Shown here: piece after piece, positions 42,234 to 54,296 of the stretch
How positions within the stretch are numbered: position 1 is the stretch's first letter
Layout of the letters: each line of letters begins with the position of its first letter
Assembly: GCA_003868215.1 (NCBI GenBank)
Contig: QWDQ01000069.1
Span: 1 to 64,000, forward strand
Origin: Pseudophaeomoniella oleicola
Taxonomy: Eukaryota; Ascomycota; Eurotiomycetes; Phaeomoniellales; Phaeomoniellaceae
Reading direction: 5' to 3'
Length of the DNA stretch: 64,000 bases
Made by a program: the position numbers and the translations under genes
Notes under the pieces: generated by a model
The model's input: the letters and a program-made list of their open reading frames with translations, nothing else
What the model was told of the DNA's origin: nothing
Database searches by the model: none

Positions 42234-44106
42234 ATTGCTCGGTATTCTTGCTTTCGGTTACAATATATCTGGCGCTGCTTGCATGGCAGTGTTGAGGTGT
42301 GTGCTATTCAGATTCGATTCCTCTGAAAGAGAGCAGCGCAGGGATTGCGCAATATGCAGCGTAATGGAGACGTTGCGGTGAATAACAGTCGGATCAGACA
42401 ATAAATTTACACATATGATAGGGTTATGTCAGCGCCGAGAGCCCAGGTGATGTATCGTACTAGGTCACAACTCTCGATTCGATATACAAACAAGGATTTG
42501 TCGGTGGTGAGGAGGCACGACGGCCGATTAACGAGTGACGGGTGACGTGAGGGAGGTCAGTCGTGAGGTTGAGATGACTTAAAGCAGCCAAGCACCGCTA
42601 TCAGCGATGTTACCGCTTAATCAGTCACAGCCTGCAAGCGGTAATGGGAGGAGCCGATGAAAATGACAAAGACAGCAGAAACGGAGAACTGGTCGGGCTG
42701 TCGCGAAAAGTGACCACCGGTGATGTGAAGATGAAGTGTGTTAGGATCCGATGCGGGTGACTCTTCTCTTGTGGTTACATGGACTGTGAGGAATAGGAAG
42801 GGGTGAGATGGATGGTGGGATTGTTTCGTTTGGCACCGGATCGTGCGACGCACTTTCTGCTAATCTTGTGTTTCGAAGTCTGTCTCGAGGGAAGCGCCGG
42901 AATGGGGGGGAGGGAGGGGATGGACGGTGACAATGACAATGTATAAATGAGATGATACCTGATTCAACAAGCCGCGAAACAATACCTTTGGCCATGCAAG
43001 CATCACCTTCATCATCCCTTTCCCTAAACCTAATGCGAGGACGCAACGGATAAGGAAAGGGACAGGGAGCGATAGGCAATAGCCCTCACGGCTGAAAACA
43101 AAGACTTTGCTTGAGTGGGTAGAATAGGTCTAGGCATTAACGAAGGAGGATGCAGTTAAACGGCTACTGGGATTCGCTACCGCACAGTTAGATCCTTGGG
43201 GGCCCTTTAGGTGCTGTACCTTGCCTGGACACGTGCCTAGAGTACCCGCCTTCCCTGCCTAACATACCTAAAACTAGTATATCTGCACCTGCTACGTACC
43301 TATACCTTAGTAAGGCATCTTTCCACTAATGACTTAAGTTATCCATGGAAATTATACGGAACCAGAATGATAGGGACAACTCCTCTCTCTTGCTGCCTAA
43401 GCCACCTACGATTTTGTTCTTCAACTGTTCGCAACTCACAAAGAAAGTCTCAATAATAACATATCGCTTGTATTTATTCGTGGAGATCATTTGCCTGGCA
43501 TTTTTTCCATACAAGAAATATCAGAATAAGGCCATGCGTGCCTCCACGGCGAGATATCTGATTCATAGAGTAGAATCCACACGTAAGACGGCAAGGCAAG
43601 CTAAGAGAGACAACTGGATAGACCCGCCAGACCGCCGTTATCTCAACCGAAGTGGCACATAAACACCAGCAATGCCGGCCGCATAGTCTCGTCCACCACT
43701 CTTGATCTATGATACATATAAACAGTCGTACTCCATGACATGGTCATTGGCCAAAATGTATGCATGGCCATCATCAAGTCATCATCCAATCTTTCCGTCT
43801 TCTGGTCTTGGAACGCGATCCATAACGCATGAGTCTAGGATCCAGGTCCAGCTGGATAGATACGCATGCTGACAGTGAGACATTACACTTTCTAACTCTC
43901 CTTCTAGGACAACCGCGCGACCAGATCCCTGGCTGGTCTGACATCCTCTGACATCCTCTGACCTAATGGAAACACCAGATATGGATGCATCCTGGGATAC
44001 CCGCCATCTTTTCACCATCTAGCAAGCTGAAATGTCGTAGTCTTGCACTTCCAAGTACACTGTACAATATAAAGGTCGCGGGAAAAAGTGTGCAGGAAAA
44101 TGCGCA
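42234..44106. other. Intergenic, 1.9 kb
   Basis: F-box gene promoter and ZIP gene 3' flank. Contains a three-unit CTCTGACAT repeat at about 43937-43962. A plus-strand frame at 43345-43662 lacks any family signature. No gene supported. Confidence 0.4.
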
Positions 44107-45377
44107 TTAGTGGGCGTGACCGATTTGCAGGAACAGCGGCAAGACCATCCCAAATACAGCGGCCATCAAATCTCTTAGATTCGGTTCCTGCTGAGGCTGC
44201 TGCTGATCGCCCCTATCCAAATATCCGTTGGCGTGACCATTTGTATGCTTGTCGCCATTAGATGAGCCAACTTCCTGCATGGTTTGCATGGCGACGTATA
44301 GAAACGTCCCGCCCGAGAACAGCAGCAGCATTCCGGTCCACCACCCCCGATTTTGCCCATCTCCAAGGCCGCCCAGGCTAATAAACTGGGAAAGCGTCCA
44401 TGTCAAGATAGCTCCGACAGGAGCGGCTAAGCTGAAAAGGACCAGATGGCCTCTTGTTGACCTCTTCGAAAGACCCTGTTTCAAGAGCACCGACGTCAAC
44501 CCAAAGGCTGCAGGCGCTTTGTGCACCATGATAGCAAGAAAAATGATGAAGCTAAGCCCAGTATCCGCAGCAGACGAAGAAGCCCCCAAGGCGATACCGT
44601 CGGCGGCCGCATGTATGACGAGGCCAGTGGTTGTAGCGAAGCTTCGTGTCTGCTGTGACTGACTCTGAGAACCAAGGAAATCCTCCTCTTCGGCATTAGT
44701 CGCTGACCGTTGGAATCTCCTACCCAAATCATTCAATGCGATATGATACCGCTGCTGCGTAGGTTTTGATACATGAACGTGATGAGGTAATTTGTCAATC
44801 AAAAACATGAGGATGAAACCAGTGATAAGGGCAACTCCAATCCAGGCATGAGGCGAACCATGGTGATCCGCGTCATGCTTTGCTTCATCACTGTCCTGTG
44901 AGTCCACGTCATCAGCTGCATTGCCTAAAGCTCCTATCGCCCCTGGTTCAGTCGGTGTTTTAGGAGGATCGACGTTGATACCCTCTGGTATCACAGGTCC
45001 GGGGAGATTGAATGCGTCCGTATCTATAGATTTGCGCCGCTCTATCCAGTTGGTAGTGGCCACTGATCCATAGACATCCACCTGTGATCGAGCTACGAGG
45101 TGTCTCCGGGAATGTGAGGCACCTGTCGATTGCGCATTGTATAGAGTCTCAACGCCTTCTGGGATGATCACAATCAGTGACGTTCCGACCAACACACCCA
45201 TCCCTATTGTCGATACTAGGCGCAACTGAGATGTGCTCAGTGAGAATGACAAAGGTAGTGAGCCAGCCAGGAATGACCTGGACTCTGGTCAGCACACATT
45301 TGCAAAGGGGGTATCGGCATGACTCACGCAATGGCCATTACAATGGCCAGCGCCAGTAAGGTGAAAAGTCCATCCAT
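44107..45377 (-). CDS. ZIP-family metal transporter (ZIP9/Atx2-like)
   Basis: Minus-strand exons 45377-45328 and 45277-44107 (50-nt intron) give 406 residues. The spliced start reads MDGLFTLLALAIVMAIASFLAG, the first membrane helix. About eight helices are seen, with a variable loop rich in Asp/His (DEAKHDADHHG) between helices 3 and 4. Metal-site helices are VIHAAADGIALGA and VHKAPAAFGLTSVLL, the SLC39A9/Atx2 pattern. It likely moves zinc or manganese out of Golgi or secretory compartments into the cytosol. It is divergent from HAT1 with a 642-bp shared promoter region. Confidence 0.92.
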
Positions 45378-46019
45378 GATTGACGTAGGTCACTCTGATG
45401 TGGCTTGACTCTGTGCGCCGAGGGCGTCTATCTGTATAACCCAGAGATCATTATTAGGAGCTCAACGTCTTGATATTCTGTATTTGGCGAGAGGTGTCAA
45501 AATGATCCAGTTCCAACAAGTTAGAGGTCGGCAGTATATGTGCTGAGATGTGTCAGATTTGGCCAGATATCACAGACTACCACGGATGCAGATCTGTGTT
45601 CCAATTGAGGGTACGTTCCAAGGTGTCGCAAGCACAGAAACCAAACAACCGAGCAACTTCAACTTCGCTTTCAGCCACGGAAATGACGCTCGGACCAGCA
45701 CTTTAACTCGTCTCCACTTTCGTCGCGTCTTCCGCCATCCAAGTTCGCCAAAAAGTCCGACGCGCGCTTACAACGTCTGGGGATCTTTCATCATTGCGCA
45801 TTCACAATCGCATTCTCTTCAATTCACGGAGACAAAAGTCGAGTTTGAAAAAAGGGTCTCTGGTGCCCATGCTTTCTTAACTCGCATCAGGTTCAAAGCA
45901 TAGCAGACTCTTGTCAGCTCTCCCAACTCTCCCATCTCTGAACCCGACGTCAGCTGTACCTGGCGATCCGTTATATTGTACATGGCAATCGTACCCTAAA
46001 GTGCCGAGAACGAAACATA
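45378..46019. promoter_or_regulatory. Divergent ZIP transporter / HAT1 promoter region
   Basis: Intergenic DNA of 642 bp between two divergent starts. A GACGCGCGC element lies near 45758, close to but not an exact MCB box. An open frame at 45550-45900 is not supported as coding. Confidence 0.4.
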
Positions 46020-47654
46020 ATGGCCGGGGTTCTCCAGGAGTGTGCGTCTACGCCTCTATGGACAGGAATGAGCATCATTAGCTAACACGTCTTAGGGTCG
46101 TCAAATGCTAATGATGCTGTGCGCATTTCGATCGTGCAGCCAGACGCATCTGGCATGAAGCCACTGTCAACGTTTCATCCTAAGTTTACCTATCCAATTT
46201 TTGGTGAGGAGGAGCACATCTTTGGCTATCAGAACCTCGATATACATTTGCGCTTTGCCGCGCATGATCTTAGACCGAATCTCGAAATTTCATATGACAA
46301 AAAGTTCCAAGCGGTTGGAGGAACAAGTGCTCTTGATCTAAACAAGACATTGAAGGAGTGGATACCAAAAAGTCCGTATCATTTAGTCAACCTGACTGAG
46401 GACCACACTGATAGATTCACAGGTTCATTCCAGAAGACGGCTGATTTCGAGAAGTCTCTGAAGAATGCCAATAGTCAAGATTACAGACCGCCGGGGAAGC
46501 TCATTCACTCTTATACTAGGAAGGGCAGGAAGTTCGAAGTTTGGGCAGGATCAATGAGCGACAAAGATATCAAGGAAATGTTAGATCGAATCCAAGTCCT
46601 CGTATCGTTCTTCATTGAAGGAGGTACGCCTCTCAACACCGAAGATGTCGATTGGACCATCGAGCGTTGGACTGTTTATTTCGTGTACGAGCATCTGGAA
46701 GTTCCAGCTGATTCGTCCTTGTCTCCATACTCTTTTGTCGGCTATGCGACGACTTACCGCTTCTATTCTTTCGCACCTACGTCAAAGGGCGCTGATAAGT
46801 CCATCATTTCTAATGCGCCATTTCCACAAACCGACCCGAAACCAGTGTCAGAACTTCCATCACGCTTACGAATCTCACAATTCGTTATTCTCCCTCCTCA
46901 TCAACATATGGGCCATGGCTCAGAACTCTACAATGCGATCTTCGATATCGCTCTTGCAGACTCCACCGTCCGGGAGCTCACTGTCGAGGACCCTAATGAA
47001 GAATTCGACCTCATTCGTGATGTTAACGACTACACCCGCCTCCTGCCTGAACTCATCTCTGCCAATATCTCCATCAATCCAGAACCTTTCGCTGGTACGC
47101 AGAAAAGACCACCAAAACGTCTTCCTACGGCATCACTCCTACCTATGTCTACCCTCCAGACCCTCCGCCATAAATATAAAGTTGCCCCTCGCCAGTTCGC
47201 CCGCATAACAGAGATGTACCTCCTCTCCAAGGTCCCCAAACACTGCCGCGCTCTAAGTGGTGCCAACATGATGAAATACAAGACCCACAAGTGGCGTGTC
47301 CCCAACGTCGACGAAAAAACATATTACTGGTGGCGTATGCTCTTGAAACAACGGATCTACAAGAAGAACAAAGACACCCTGATCCAACTAGACGTGGACG
47401 ACCGATATCAGAAACTAGACGAGACAGTGCTGATGCAAGAAGGTGAATATGAGCTCATCCTTGCGGGCATGGAAGACAGGAAGAAGAAAATCGCCGAGTT
47501 GGAGGAACATTCGAGCGCGGAGACCAAGGGATCAGTAGCCGTCGTTGGCAGCGCGGCGCGGAAGAGGAAGCTGGTCGTGGAAGACGACGAAGATGAGGAT
47601 GGAGATGACGAGGAACCGGCAGATGTATCGGACGCCAAAAGAGCCAAAACTTGA
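46020..47654 (+). CDS. HAT1: Histone acetyltransferase type B, catalytic subunit Hat1
   Basis: Acetylates new histone H4 (Lys5 and Lys12) before nuclear import and deposition. A 22-nt first exon (46020-46041) splices over a 54-nt intron (GCTAAC branch) to 46096-47654. This gives MAGVLQEWSSNANDAVRISIVQP, matching the family start; total 526 residues. The Hat1 N-terminal domain (FHPKFTYPIFGEEEHIFGY) leads to the GNAT core: LRISQFVILPPHQHMGHGSELY carries the acetyl-CoA binding loop, and LTVEDPNEEFDLIRD is the Hat1 signature with its acidic catalytic region. The C-terminal tail is Asp/Glu/Lys-rich with a nuclear-signal-like ARKRKL. Confidence 0.96.
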
Positions 47655-47863
47655 CTTGAAAGAGGGGACATTATCATCTTTTTAACATGATGTGTTGATG
47701 GACTGTTGAGCAGAACCATTTCTCGACAACCAACCAATCCAATGTAACAAGAACACTGAACAAACAATGAAACAAATAACGTTAATTCCTTTAGCCTTTC
47801 TTTTTCCTTCTTGTGTGTTCTTACTGATGATGAATACCCCATCCACCACTCACTTTCATCTGA

Positions 47864-47909
<46 letters not shown>

Positions 47910-48327
47910 GATTCTTTAAAGGTGTTGAACAAAAATGCTACCGAGATATTAGGCAGGCTATTATTGTCCTCCTTCCCTTCTTTATTTTTTTTTTAACCCT
48001 GGGTTGTAGATTAAAGGATAAGTAAGGGCAAGGTAGGATGTCCATGGACTACCTACATGAGTAGATATCTACCTATCCTTTGGAAACCGATGGCAATCTT
48101 GTGTATGTCTGCCTTAATGAATAGATAAATACGTAGGGTTACAGTAGAAGTAGCAGACCGTGCCCTCGCTTGGTTGCTCTTTTTTCATCCCCGCTCAATG
48201 TGATTAATCCAACGCAATCAATGAAATTTTGTTTGATGTGAGCAGTCACCTCCCAAAGCAGAGAGGGAACCAAAATTTTATATCAAAATCCTGCTAGGAA
48301 TCAAAGAAAAATTTGATCAATTCCTAG
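47655..48327. other. Intergenic between convergent HAT1 and NUP82
   Basis: Holds a (GA)n tract at 47868-47906 and AT-rich 3' flank; no gene. Confidence 0.5.
47868..47906 (+). repeat. (GA)n microsatellite
   Basis: About 19 AG/GA units. The long minus-strand frame across it, with a serine/leucine run, is an artefact of the repeat. Confidence 0.95.
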
Positions 48328-51264
48328 TTAAGCCTCGCTTAAGCCCAGAGCTTTCAGCCTTCTCATGGCAGCGTCAATGACTGCTCCCTCTCGTTCCACC
48401 ATGGCCATGGCCTCTTCGATCTTTCGTCGTTGAAGTTTAGAACTTACGCTGCCGCCGGCGGATCCCCCGAGGACCAACGATTGGTCTCTGAGGCTTGGAG
48501 CGGGTGACGCGGCGCGAGATGAAAGCTTGAGTTCTGATTCTTTGAGAGATTTCTCGGCAGGGGTGTCATTTGGTTTGGAGATTGGGAGTGATGGATCGGC
48601 GGGAGTGGTGGGCCGCGAGGCCGTCGTTGATGAGGGCGGGGGAGGAAGTGAACGGACTTGGGATAGGAGGGAGGCTGTTAGGTTTTTGATCTGGGAGAGA
48701 TGGATTAGCTGAGAGGCTCTGAAATACGTAATCGAGTACTACGTGAGCTCTTACCTGATCATAGCGTGACCGCAAGGCGGCAGCTTCATCATCAAGGACT
48801 TTGCCACCTGCGTCATCCGGCTGTAGCCCGACGCTGCTGCTAATCTTCTGTATCTCTTCCATCCAAGCAACCTCTTTTGCGTTGAGCTCCTTCCCACGGT
48901 TTCCGGGGTCGCCTACCCTTGCAACTTTACTCTTCAATGCTTCATAACGGCTCACTAATTCAGTTTGCTTGGTGCTGATATTTTCAAACCTTTCGTCGAA
49001 TGAACCCTTCTCATTGTCTTCAATATTCTCCTGTAGATCTTGCAGTCGCTCAGCCAGCGTGACCATTTGTTCCACCGCGTCACGGACTTCATTTCTGAGC
49101 CTCTCGACACGACGGAAAAGCTCAGCAGCACTACGCTCAAGAGTGACGGTCTGGCCAGAAAGTGTACGGTGGGCATTAGCCATGATATCAAGCGTTGCTG
49201 CACTCATTCTAACCTCAGACTTGAGGGTCGATCTGTGGCGGGAGGGCACTTGAGCGGTAAGATTCTGCAAAAGAGCGCCACCTGGAGGATTGTAGAGGGC
49301 ATTTGATGGAGTGTACGGAGCTCGTACAGGCAACTCTTCAGGAGAGGCCTGCTCCGCGGACTGATGAGCCAAGTAGTTAGCGTCAATCATATCTCCCCCA
49401 GAAGCATCGTCGAAGATCACAGTATAAGGTTGTGATGCCGTGGCGGTTAACAGGAAGTATCCAAAATCATATGACTCCAACACCAGCGAAGCAGACAGAT
49501 GCCCAGACGATGCACCAGTATCAGTTTGGTCAATGTGTAATATTTCTTCGTGTAATGTGATATCGGGTTCACATAGAACCTCCATGCGGAATGCGAGCCC
49601 GTTGTCGTCTGCAGTCGCTGATGACGTACTGCTCAGCTCTGACTCCAGTCGTGGAATCCATTCCGCGAGCGAATAAAACTGCACCGTTGACGCTGTTGTC
49701 AGAAAGAATCCGTACGATGAAAGAACATCTTCGGTGAAGGTCGGCCATTGGTCTGGAACATCTTGCACTCCTCGAGGGGCATCAATGGTGTCTAGAACTA
49801 AGAGTTCCGAAGCCTCTGTGTTAGGCACGGTAAATGAGGTCTTCTTAGTCTTCGGTAGCCACTGGCCTTCAACACCAGTCATGATTAAGCAAATCAAGAC
49901 TCTGCCCGCAATTGTCGTTAAGCATACTGTGGTGGCCGAGCTTCCTTCTATCGACATCCCTTCATCCTCATCATCGATTTCAGAATTACTTTGGTCGATG
50001 CGGGCCGATATAACATGTATGTCAGTGACATCCAGTTCTTCCAGTTCCTCGTCGGATAAACTGGGAATGAATGGCCCTTGTAATCGTGGGATAGGACTCG
50101 GATTTGACGGTCGCTTGCGGATTTCAAAAGCCGGTGTGTCTTCGGAGTCGGGTGTACCAAGCGTCGGATCCTCCTCATCTATCTCCTTCACCCATGAAAA
50201 TTGCTGCTTTATCGCTTTGGCCTGTTCAGAGTCGATCTCGCTCCCCTGGAGCAATGCAAGCTTTGAGACCACAGATGTAGAAAGCGATGGGATCAGGGAC
50301 GCTGAAGGTCTCCACCGCGTTGGTAGAAGTGGGCACAGAGCATAGACATCACCATTCCTCATTGCTACCCAAAGTGTCATTGGGGCCCATCCTTCTTCGT
50401 CTTCGTATGCTTGTCCACCAAAAGAAGCAGAGGCAACTTCCATGTCAAAAGAGTCTGGTGAGAAGGCTTGCACCTTGCCAATTGCTGAAGGCGCATAGTC
50501 GTCGTCGCATGACTGCCCGTCCGCCAGCTTCTTCAGATCCACTGCCAGCGTCGGGTTGTCCATGCTGTATGTATTGTACCGCTCGAATTCCCAAACCCTG
50601 ACGATAGCATCGGTAGTGACCGTGACAAGGCAGTCTTGGTGGTTGCTTGAAAGTGCCAAAGGATGCCATAGAGCTGTGATGACTGGCGAACGCCCTTCGC
50701 CGAGACAATGAGCGGTGCGGCCAATCTGCCACGTTCTTAATTTCAAAGGGCTTGGATCATCATCTTTCAGATGTAACCGGTCTGGTAGTATAGCAATGTG
50801 GACTGTATGCGAGGTCAACAAGGCCAAGAAATGGCCCGATGGCGAGGTGATAATCTGGCGAATGTCTTGATGTATAGAAACATTCAGAGTCTGTACCTTG
50901 GTCAGCAGCTGTATGCAAGTTTGGTAACAAACAGGTATACCCTGTATGGTGGTTGACCGCCATAGAGACTCTGACTTGCTCCTTGACGACTAACACCATG
51001 TGGTTCCCGTTCCCAAGTATTCTTCAAGTGCGAGAGATCTGCCCATCGTATTTGCTTTCCGACAACTGTAAATACCTCGGTCCCCCGGTGCGCCACAAGT
51101 CTGTGAGGCCCTTCGTAGACGTACTCTTCAGCACCAGATCGTGGGCTCATGAGCGCAGATCGCTTCGGGGAAGCATTTTCTGCATTTATGTCGCGGCAAA
51201 ACAGGCCATGTCCTGGAGACGGCCTGGAGAGCCACGGCACGTTATAGCTCACAACTTTTGGCAT
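48328..51264 (-). CDS. NUP82: Nucleoporin Nup82 (Nup88-like)
   Basis: Component of the cytoplasmic face of the nuclear pore, where with Nup159 and Nsp1 it supports mRNA export. Minus-strand exons are 51264-50941, 50896-48755 and 48690-48328 (introns 44 and 64 nt), giving 942 residues. The start MPKVVSYNVPWLSRPSPGH, then APHRGTE-like LVAHRGTEVF and IRWADL, matches fungal Nup82. A beta-propeller spans roughly residues 1-550 (SPSGHFLALLTSHTVHIAIL, ITALWHPL). A C-terminal coiled coil follows (ERSAAELFRRVERLRNEVRD, LAERLQDLQENIED). The last exon adds a Ser/Pro-rich linker and a short helix (KIEEAMAMVERE). Convergent with HAT1 and divergent from CBC2. Confidence 0.9.
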
Positions 51265-51545
51265 TTTGGCGCGAACAGTCTCCCAAGATGATCCTTGACT
51301 TCTATGAACGTCAACAATCCATTCGGTAACTGCCCAAACAGCTGTCTCGCAGATATTCTGTGTACTGTTTTTGGGACCGCGCAAGGTGATCGATCGTTAA
51401 GCGCGTGATTTTTTGGAGAAAGCTCGGGGTCCCCTTCGCAAAGGTCGCGATCTCCCCACAACCAGTAACTTGCCTGGTAGTTAACATTAGCTCTTTTGGC
51501 TTGCGAGCTTCGAGCTTTGAACTTCTCCAACTTCATCAACCAGAT
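51265..51545. promoter_or_regulatory. Bidirectional promoter NUP82 / CBC2
   Basis: Compact 281-bp region between two divergent genes that both act in nuclear mRNA handling and export. No specific site recognised. Confidence 0.45.
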
Positions 51546-52313
51546 ATGGCGGCAACCATGCAATCAACAGTTGAACGACTAGATAGGCCGAGTGCTTACT
51601 ATCTTGGTAGGGTATGCTCATCGTACTACATGTCGACAGGAGTAAAGAACGCTACTGACCTGCCGCGCATTTAGAACCGGAAGAGGAAGTTCGATCGAGA
51701 CCGGGGCAGCGATGACAGAGACGGAGGAGAACCAAAGCCGGAGGAAGATCCCTTGAAAGATGCGACTACGCTTTATGTGGGCAACTTGTATGTCAACTGG
51801 TCGAGTATATGCGACGACATCTGTGACTAACACAATGTTTAGATCTTTCTACACCACCGAGGAACAGATACACGAGTTATTCTCAAAGTAATCACTGCTA
51901 GTCGCTGAAGATTAATGAGCAAGCGCTGATGTGGGCTACAGATGCGGTGAGATAAAACGGCTCGTCATGGGTCTCGACAGATTCCAAAAGACACCTTGTG
52001 GATTCTGTTTCGTTGAATATTATACACACCAAGACGCTCTGGACTGCATGAAATATATCGGAGGTACCAAGCTTGACGAGCGAATAATACGGACAGATCT
52101 GGACCCGGGATTCGCGGAGGGGAGACAATACGGGTGCGTCGAACGCTTGAGCCATGGAAGAGTAAGACTGACTTCGGAGACAGACGTGGTAAATCCGGTG
52201 GACAGGTACGAGACGAGTATCGTGACGAGTATGACCCAGGGAGAGGTGGATATGGGCGGGCAGTCGAGCAAGAACGCCTCAAAGAAGAAGAAGAATATGG
52301 GAGGGGCCGATGA
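51546..52313 (+). CDS. CBC2: Nuclear cap-binding complex small subunit (CBP20)
   Basis: Binds the m7G cap of nascent RNA together with CBP80. Five exons (51546-51611, 51675-51787, 51843-51887, 51942-52133, 52184-52313) give 181 residues. The N-terminal segment SAYYLGRNRKRKFD carries the cap-stacking tyrosines. The RRM has RNP2 TLYVGNLSF and RNP1 CGFCFVEYY, with [14 protein letters not shown]. The last intron joins EGRQYG to [12 protein letters not shown], the conserved cap-contact tail, and the protein ends Arg/Glu-rich (EEEEYGRGR). It lies head to head with NUP82 and tail to tail with the PLP-synthase glutaminase, only 110 bp apart. Confidence 0.95.
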
Positions 52314-52423
52314 TACGGTCAATTTTGTAGGATACGAAGGCGTTTTAGGGGGGATCAATTGGTACGGGCTCTTGAAAAGAGGATACCCAGTGACAGCGAT
52401 ACAGCAACCCACAAATATGATTT

Positions 52424-53543
52424 TTATGCATGTTTATTCATCCCCTCAGAATTCTTCCAAGATATCAATTCTCTCAACCACCACAGATGTATCCGCATGT
52501 CCTCCGTAAGTTCCGGATGGAAGCTCGTACCGAACACATTCCCTTGCCGGACCGCGACAATATCCCCCGCCTGATCCGCGCTCTGTTCGATCTTCCCGTC
52601 CAGACGCTCGGCTCTACCGGGTAACATACCCATCACTTTCACCCCGGCCTCGACATCCGCTTTCACCTTCTCGCCCGCCGCCGTCATCATCTCCCTCGAC
52701 GGTGCCACGACCGTATCTGTCCTCTGCTGCTCCGTATCTTGAATCCCTTCGGTCGTAGGTAACAGTTTTTCGACGACAGGAGCTCGTATGAAGACTCCTG
52801 GAAATGGCTTGGCTGCCGGTGCCCCTTCTTTCCCTCCTTCAACCTGTTGCGTATCGTTATCGACGACCCCTTTCAGAAACGGTAAGTCTATCGGTGCCTG
52901 GAAACTTTCCACTTGTCGCCCGAAATGGTTCCTGTTCACCCTCACATCTAATCCCCCGATCAGTTCCTGGCCACCTTGCTTCGTCCGATTCGCTGATTCG
53001 GAGAGGAGGATGAGACCGGCACATGTTCCCCAGGTCGGTTTCCTCTGGACCCTGCAAATATGAAATTGTGAGTGATCGACCCCCTTACTGATCAGAAAAG
53101 GGATACGGGTTATGTAGGAATTCAAAAATTGTAGCACACTAGAAACCCATAATCCACAGAGTAAAAAAAAGTAAAGCTCATAAAGCTACGCTTCAGGAGG
53201 GAAACCAAGAATTAAGGAGGAAGTGAGATGTAGAGTCAGAGAGAGAAAAAAAAGGCAACAGAAAACACACATACTTGACAAACTCCCTCAACCCTTCCAA
53301 CAGCCCCGACCTCGCCGCCACAAGTGCAATAGCCGTACTCTCCCCTCCGGGGATGATCAATCCATCACACCTCTCCAATTCGGCCGTCGTCCGGACCTCT
53401 ATGAATTCAAGTTCTTCCGGTTGTGACGGTGACGGTGACGGTGACGGTGACTGTTGGAGGGCGGCGGCTGCTTTTCGGAGGAGGGTGATGTGTTCGTGGA
53501 AGGCGCCTTGGAGGGCTAGGACGCCTACTGTGAGGTGTTGCAT
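52424..53543 (-). CDS. SNO1: Pyridoxal 5'-phosphate synthase glutaminase subunit (PdxT/Sno)
   Basis: Class I glutamine amidotransferase that feeds ammonia to the Pdx1/Snz synthase for vitamin B6. Minus-strand exons 53543-53275 and 53051-52424 are split by a 223-nt intron, giving 298 residues. Marks are [14 protein letters not shown], the oxyanion block [12 protein letters not shown], nucleophile Cys100 in WGTCAG and His268/Glu270 in [12 protein letters not shown]. It is longer than bacterial PdxT (about 190-200 residues) because of a Ser-Pro repeat at 32-40, encoded by a 6-bp minisatellite, and two low-complexity insertions in the C-terminal half. No Pdx1 gene is in the window. Confidence 0.94.
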
Positions 53544-54296
53544 TTCTTTGGATCTGCTGTGGTGGTGGTATCAAGAGAGAGAGAGAGAGGTGTGATATAT
53601 CAATGCCAGATTTGGCTATTTCTTTAGGAATATTGATTGGTTGGCGTGGTTGATTGGCCTTTGAGGGAAATTCAACACCCTCTCTTCGTTTGAATTTCTA
53701 CATAGATTCGGATACAAATTCGAAAAGCCCAAGACACATCCCATGAAAGAGAGTTCCGGGTGTTGTCCACTTGTGAATAATATTGATATATGTGTGCAGT
53801 TCATTTCTACTGGGACGACGATGGGAGTCATGTGTAGGTAGTGGCGGCAACCGGACTCGGGTCGCCGAAGTCAGTCTTTCGGTTCCGTGATAGCGTTTCT
53901 GCTATAGACATACATCTTTTAAAGTCATAATACTACTATTGTATCTAAAGGGGAACACGGTTTACGGACAGGGATGGTTCATAATTCTTGTACCATGTTC
54001 TATTGTCGCGAATACTCGTAATAGTGTACAGATGCAGTCAATTCTGTGGCGTGGCAAGGGCTTTTGTTGTGGACTGCAATGCGAGACTCTCTCTGGATAC
54101 TCATGTTTAGTGGTTGTAGAGTCTCTGGTCCATAATAGTCATTGAATAATCCTCATATATCTCGTAAATAGTCATCTGCGTTTCCTGCTTTCTTGGTAGC
54201 AGAAGTTTAACTAGATCAATCGGGAATCGATCACTGTTCATTTGTTGAGAAGAACAGTATATCCCACGGTCACGAGCTCCCTTTTCCAACCTGTCC
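53544..54296. other. Intergenic, 0.75 kb
   Basis: Promoter of the glutaminase gene and 3' flank of the phosphopantetheinyl transferase gene. A minus-strand frame at 54107-54388 overlaps the transferase end and is not supported. Confidence 0.4.

Noticed and set aside
47408-47932. 174-codon minus-strand frame with a Ser/Leu run
   Set aside because: It is the translation of the (GA)n tract plus the reverse of HAT1 acidic codons; HAT1 on the plus strand is secure.
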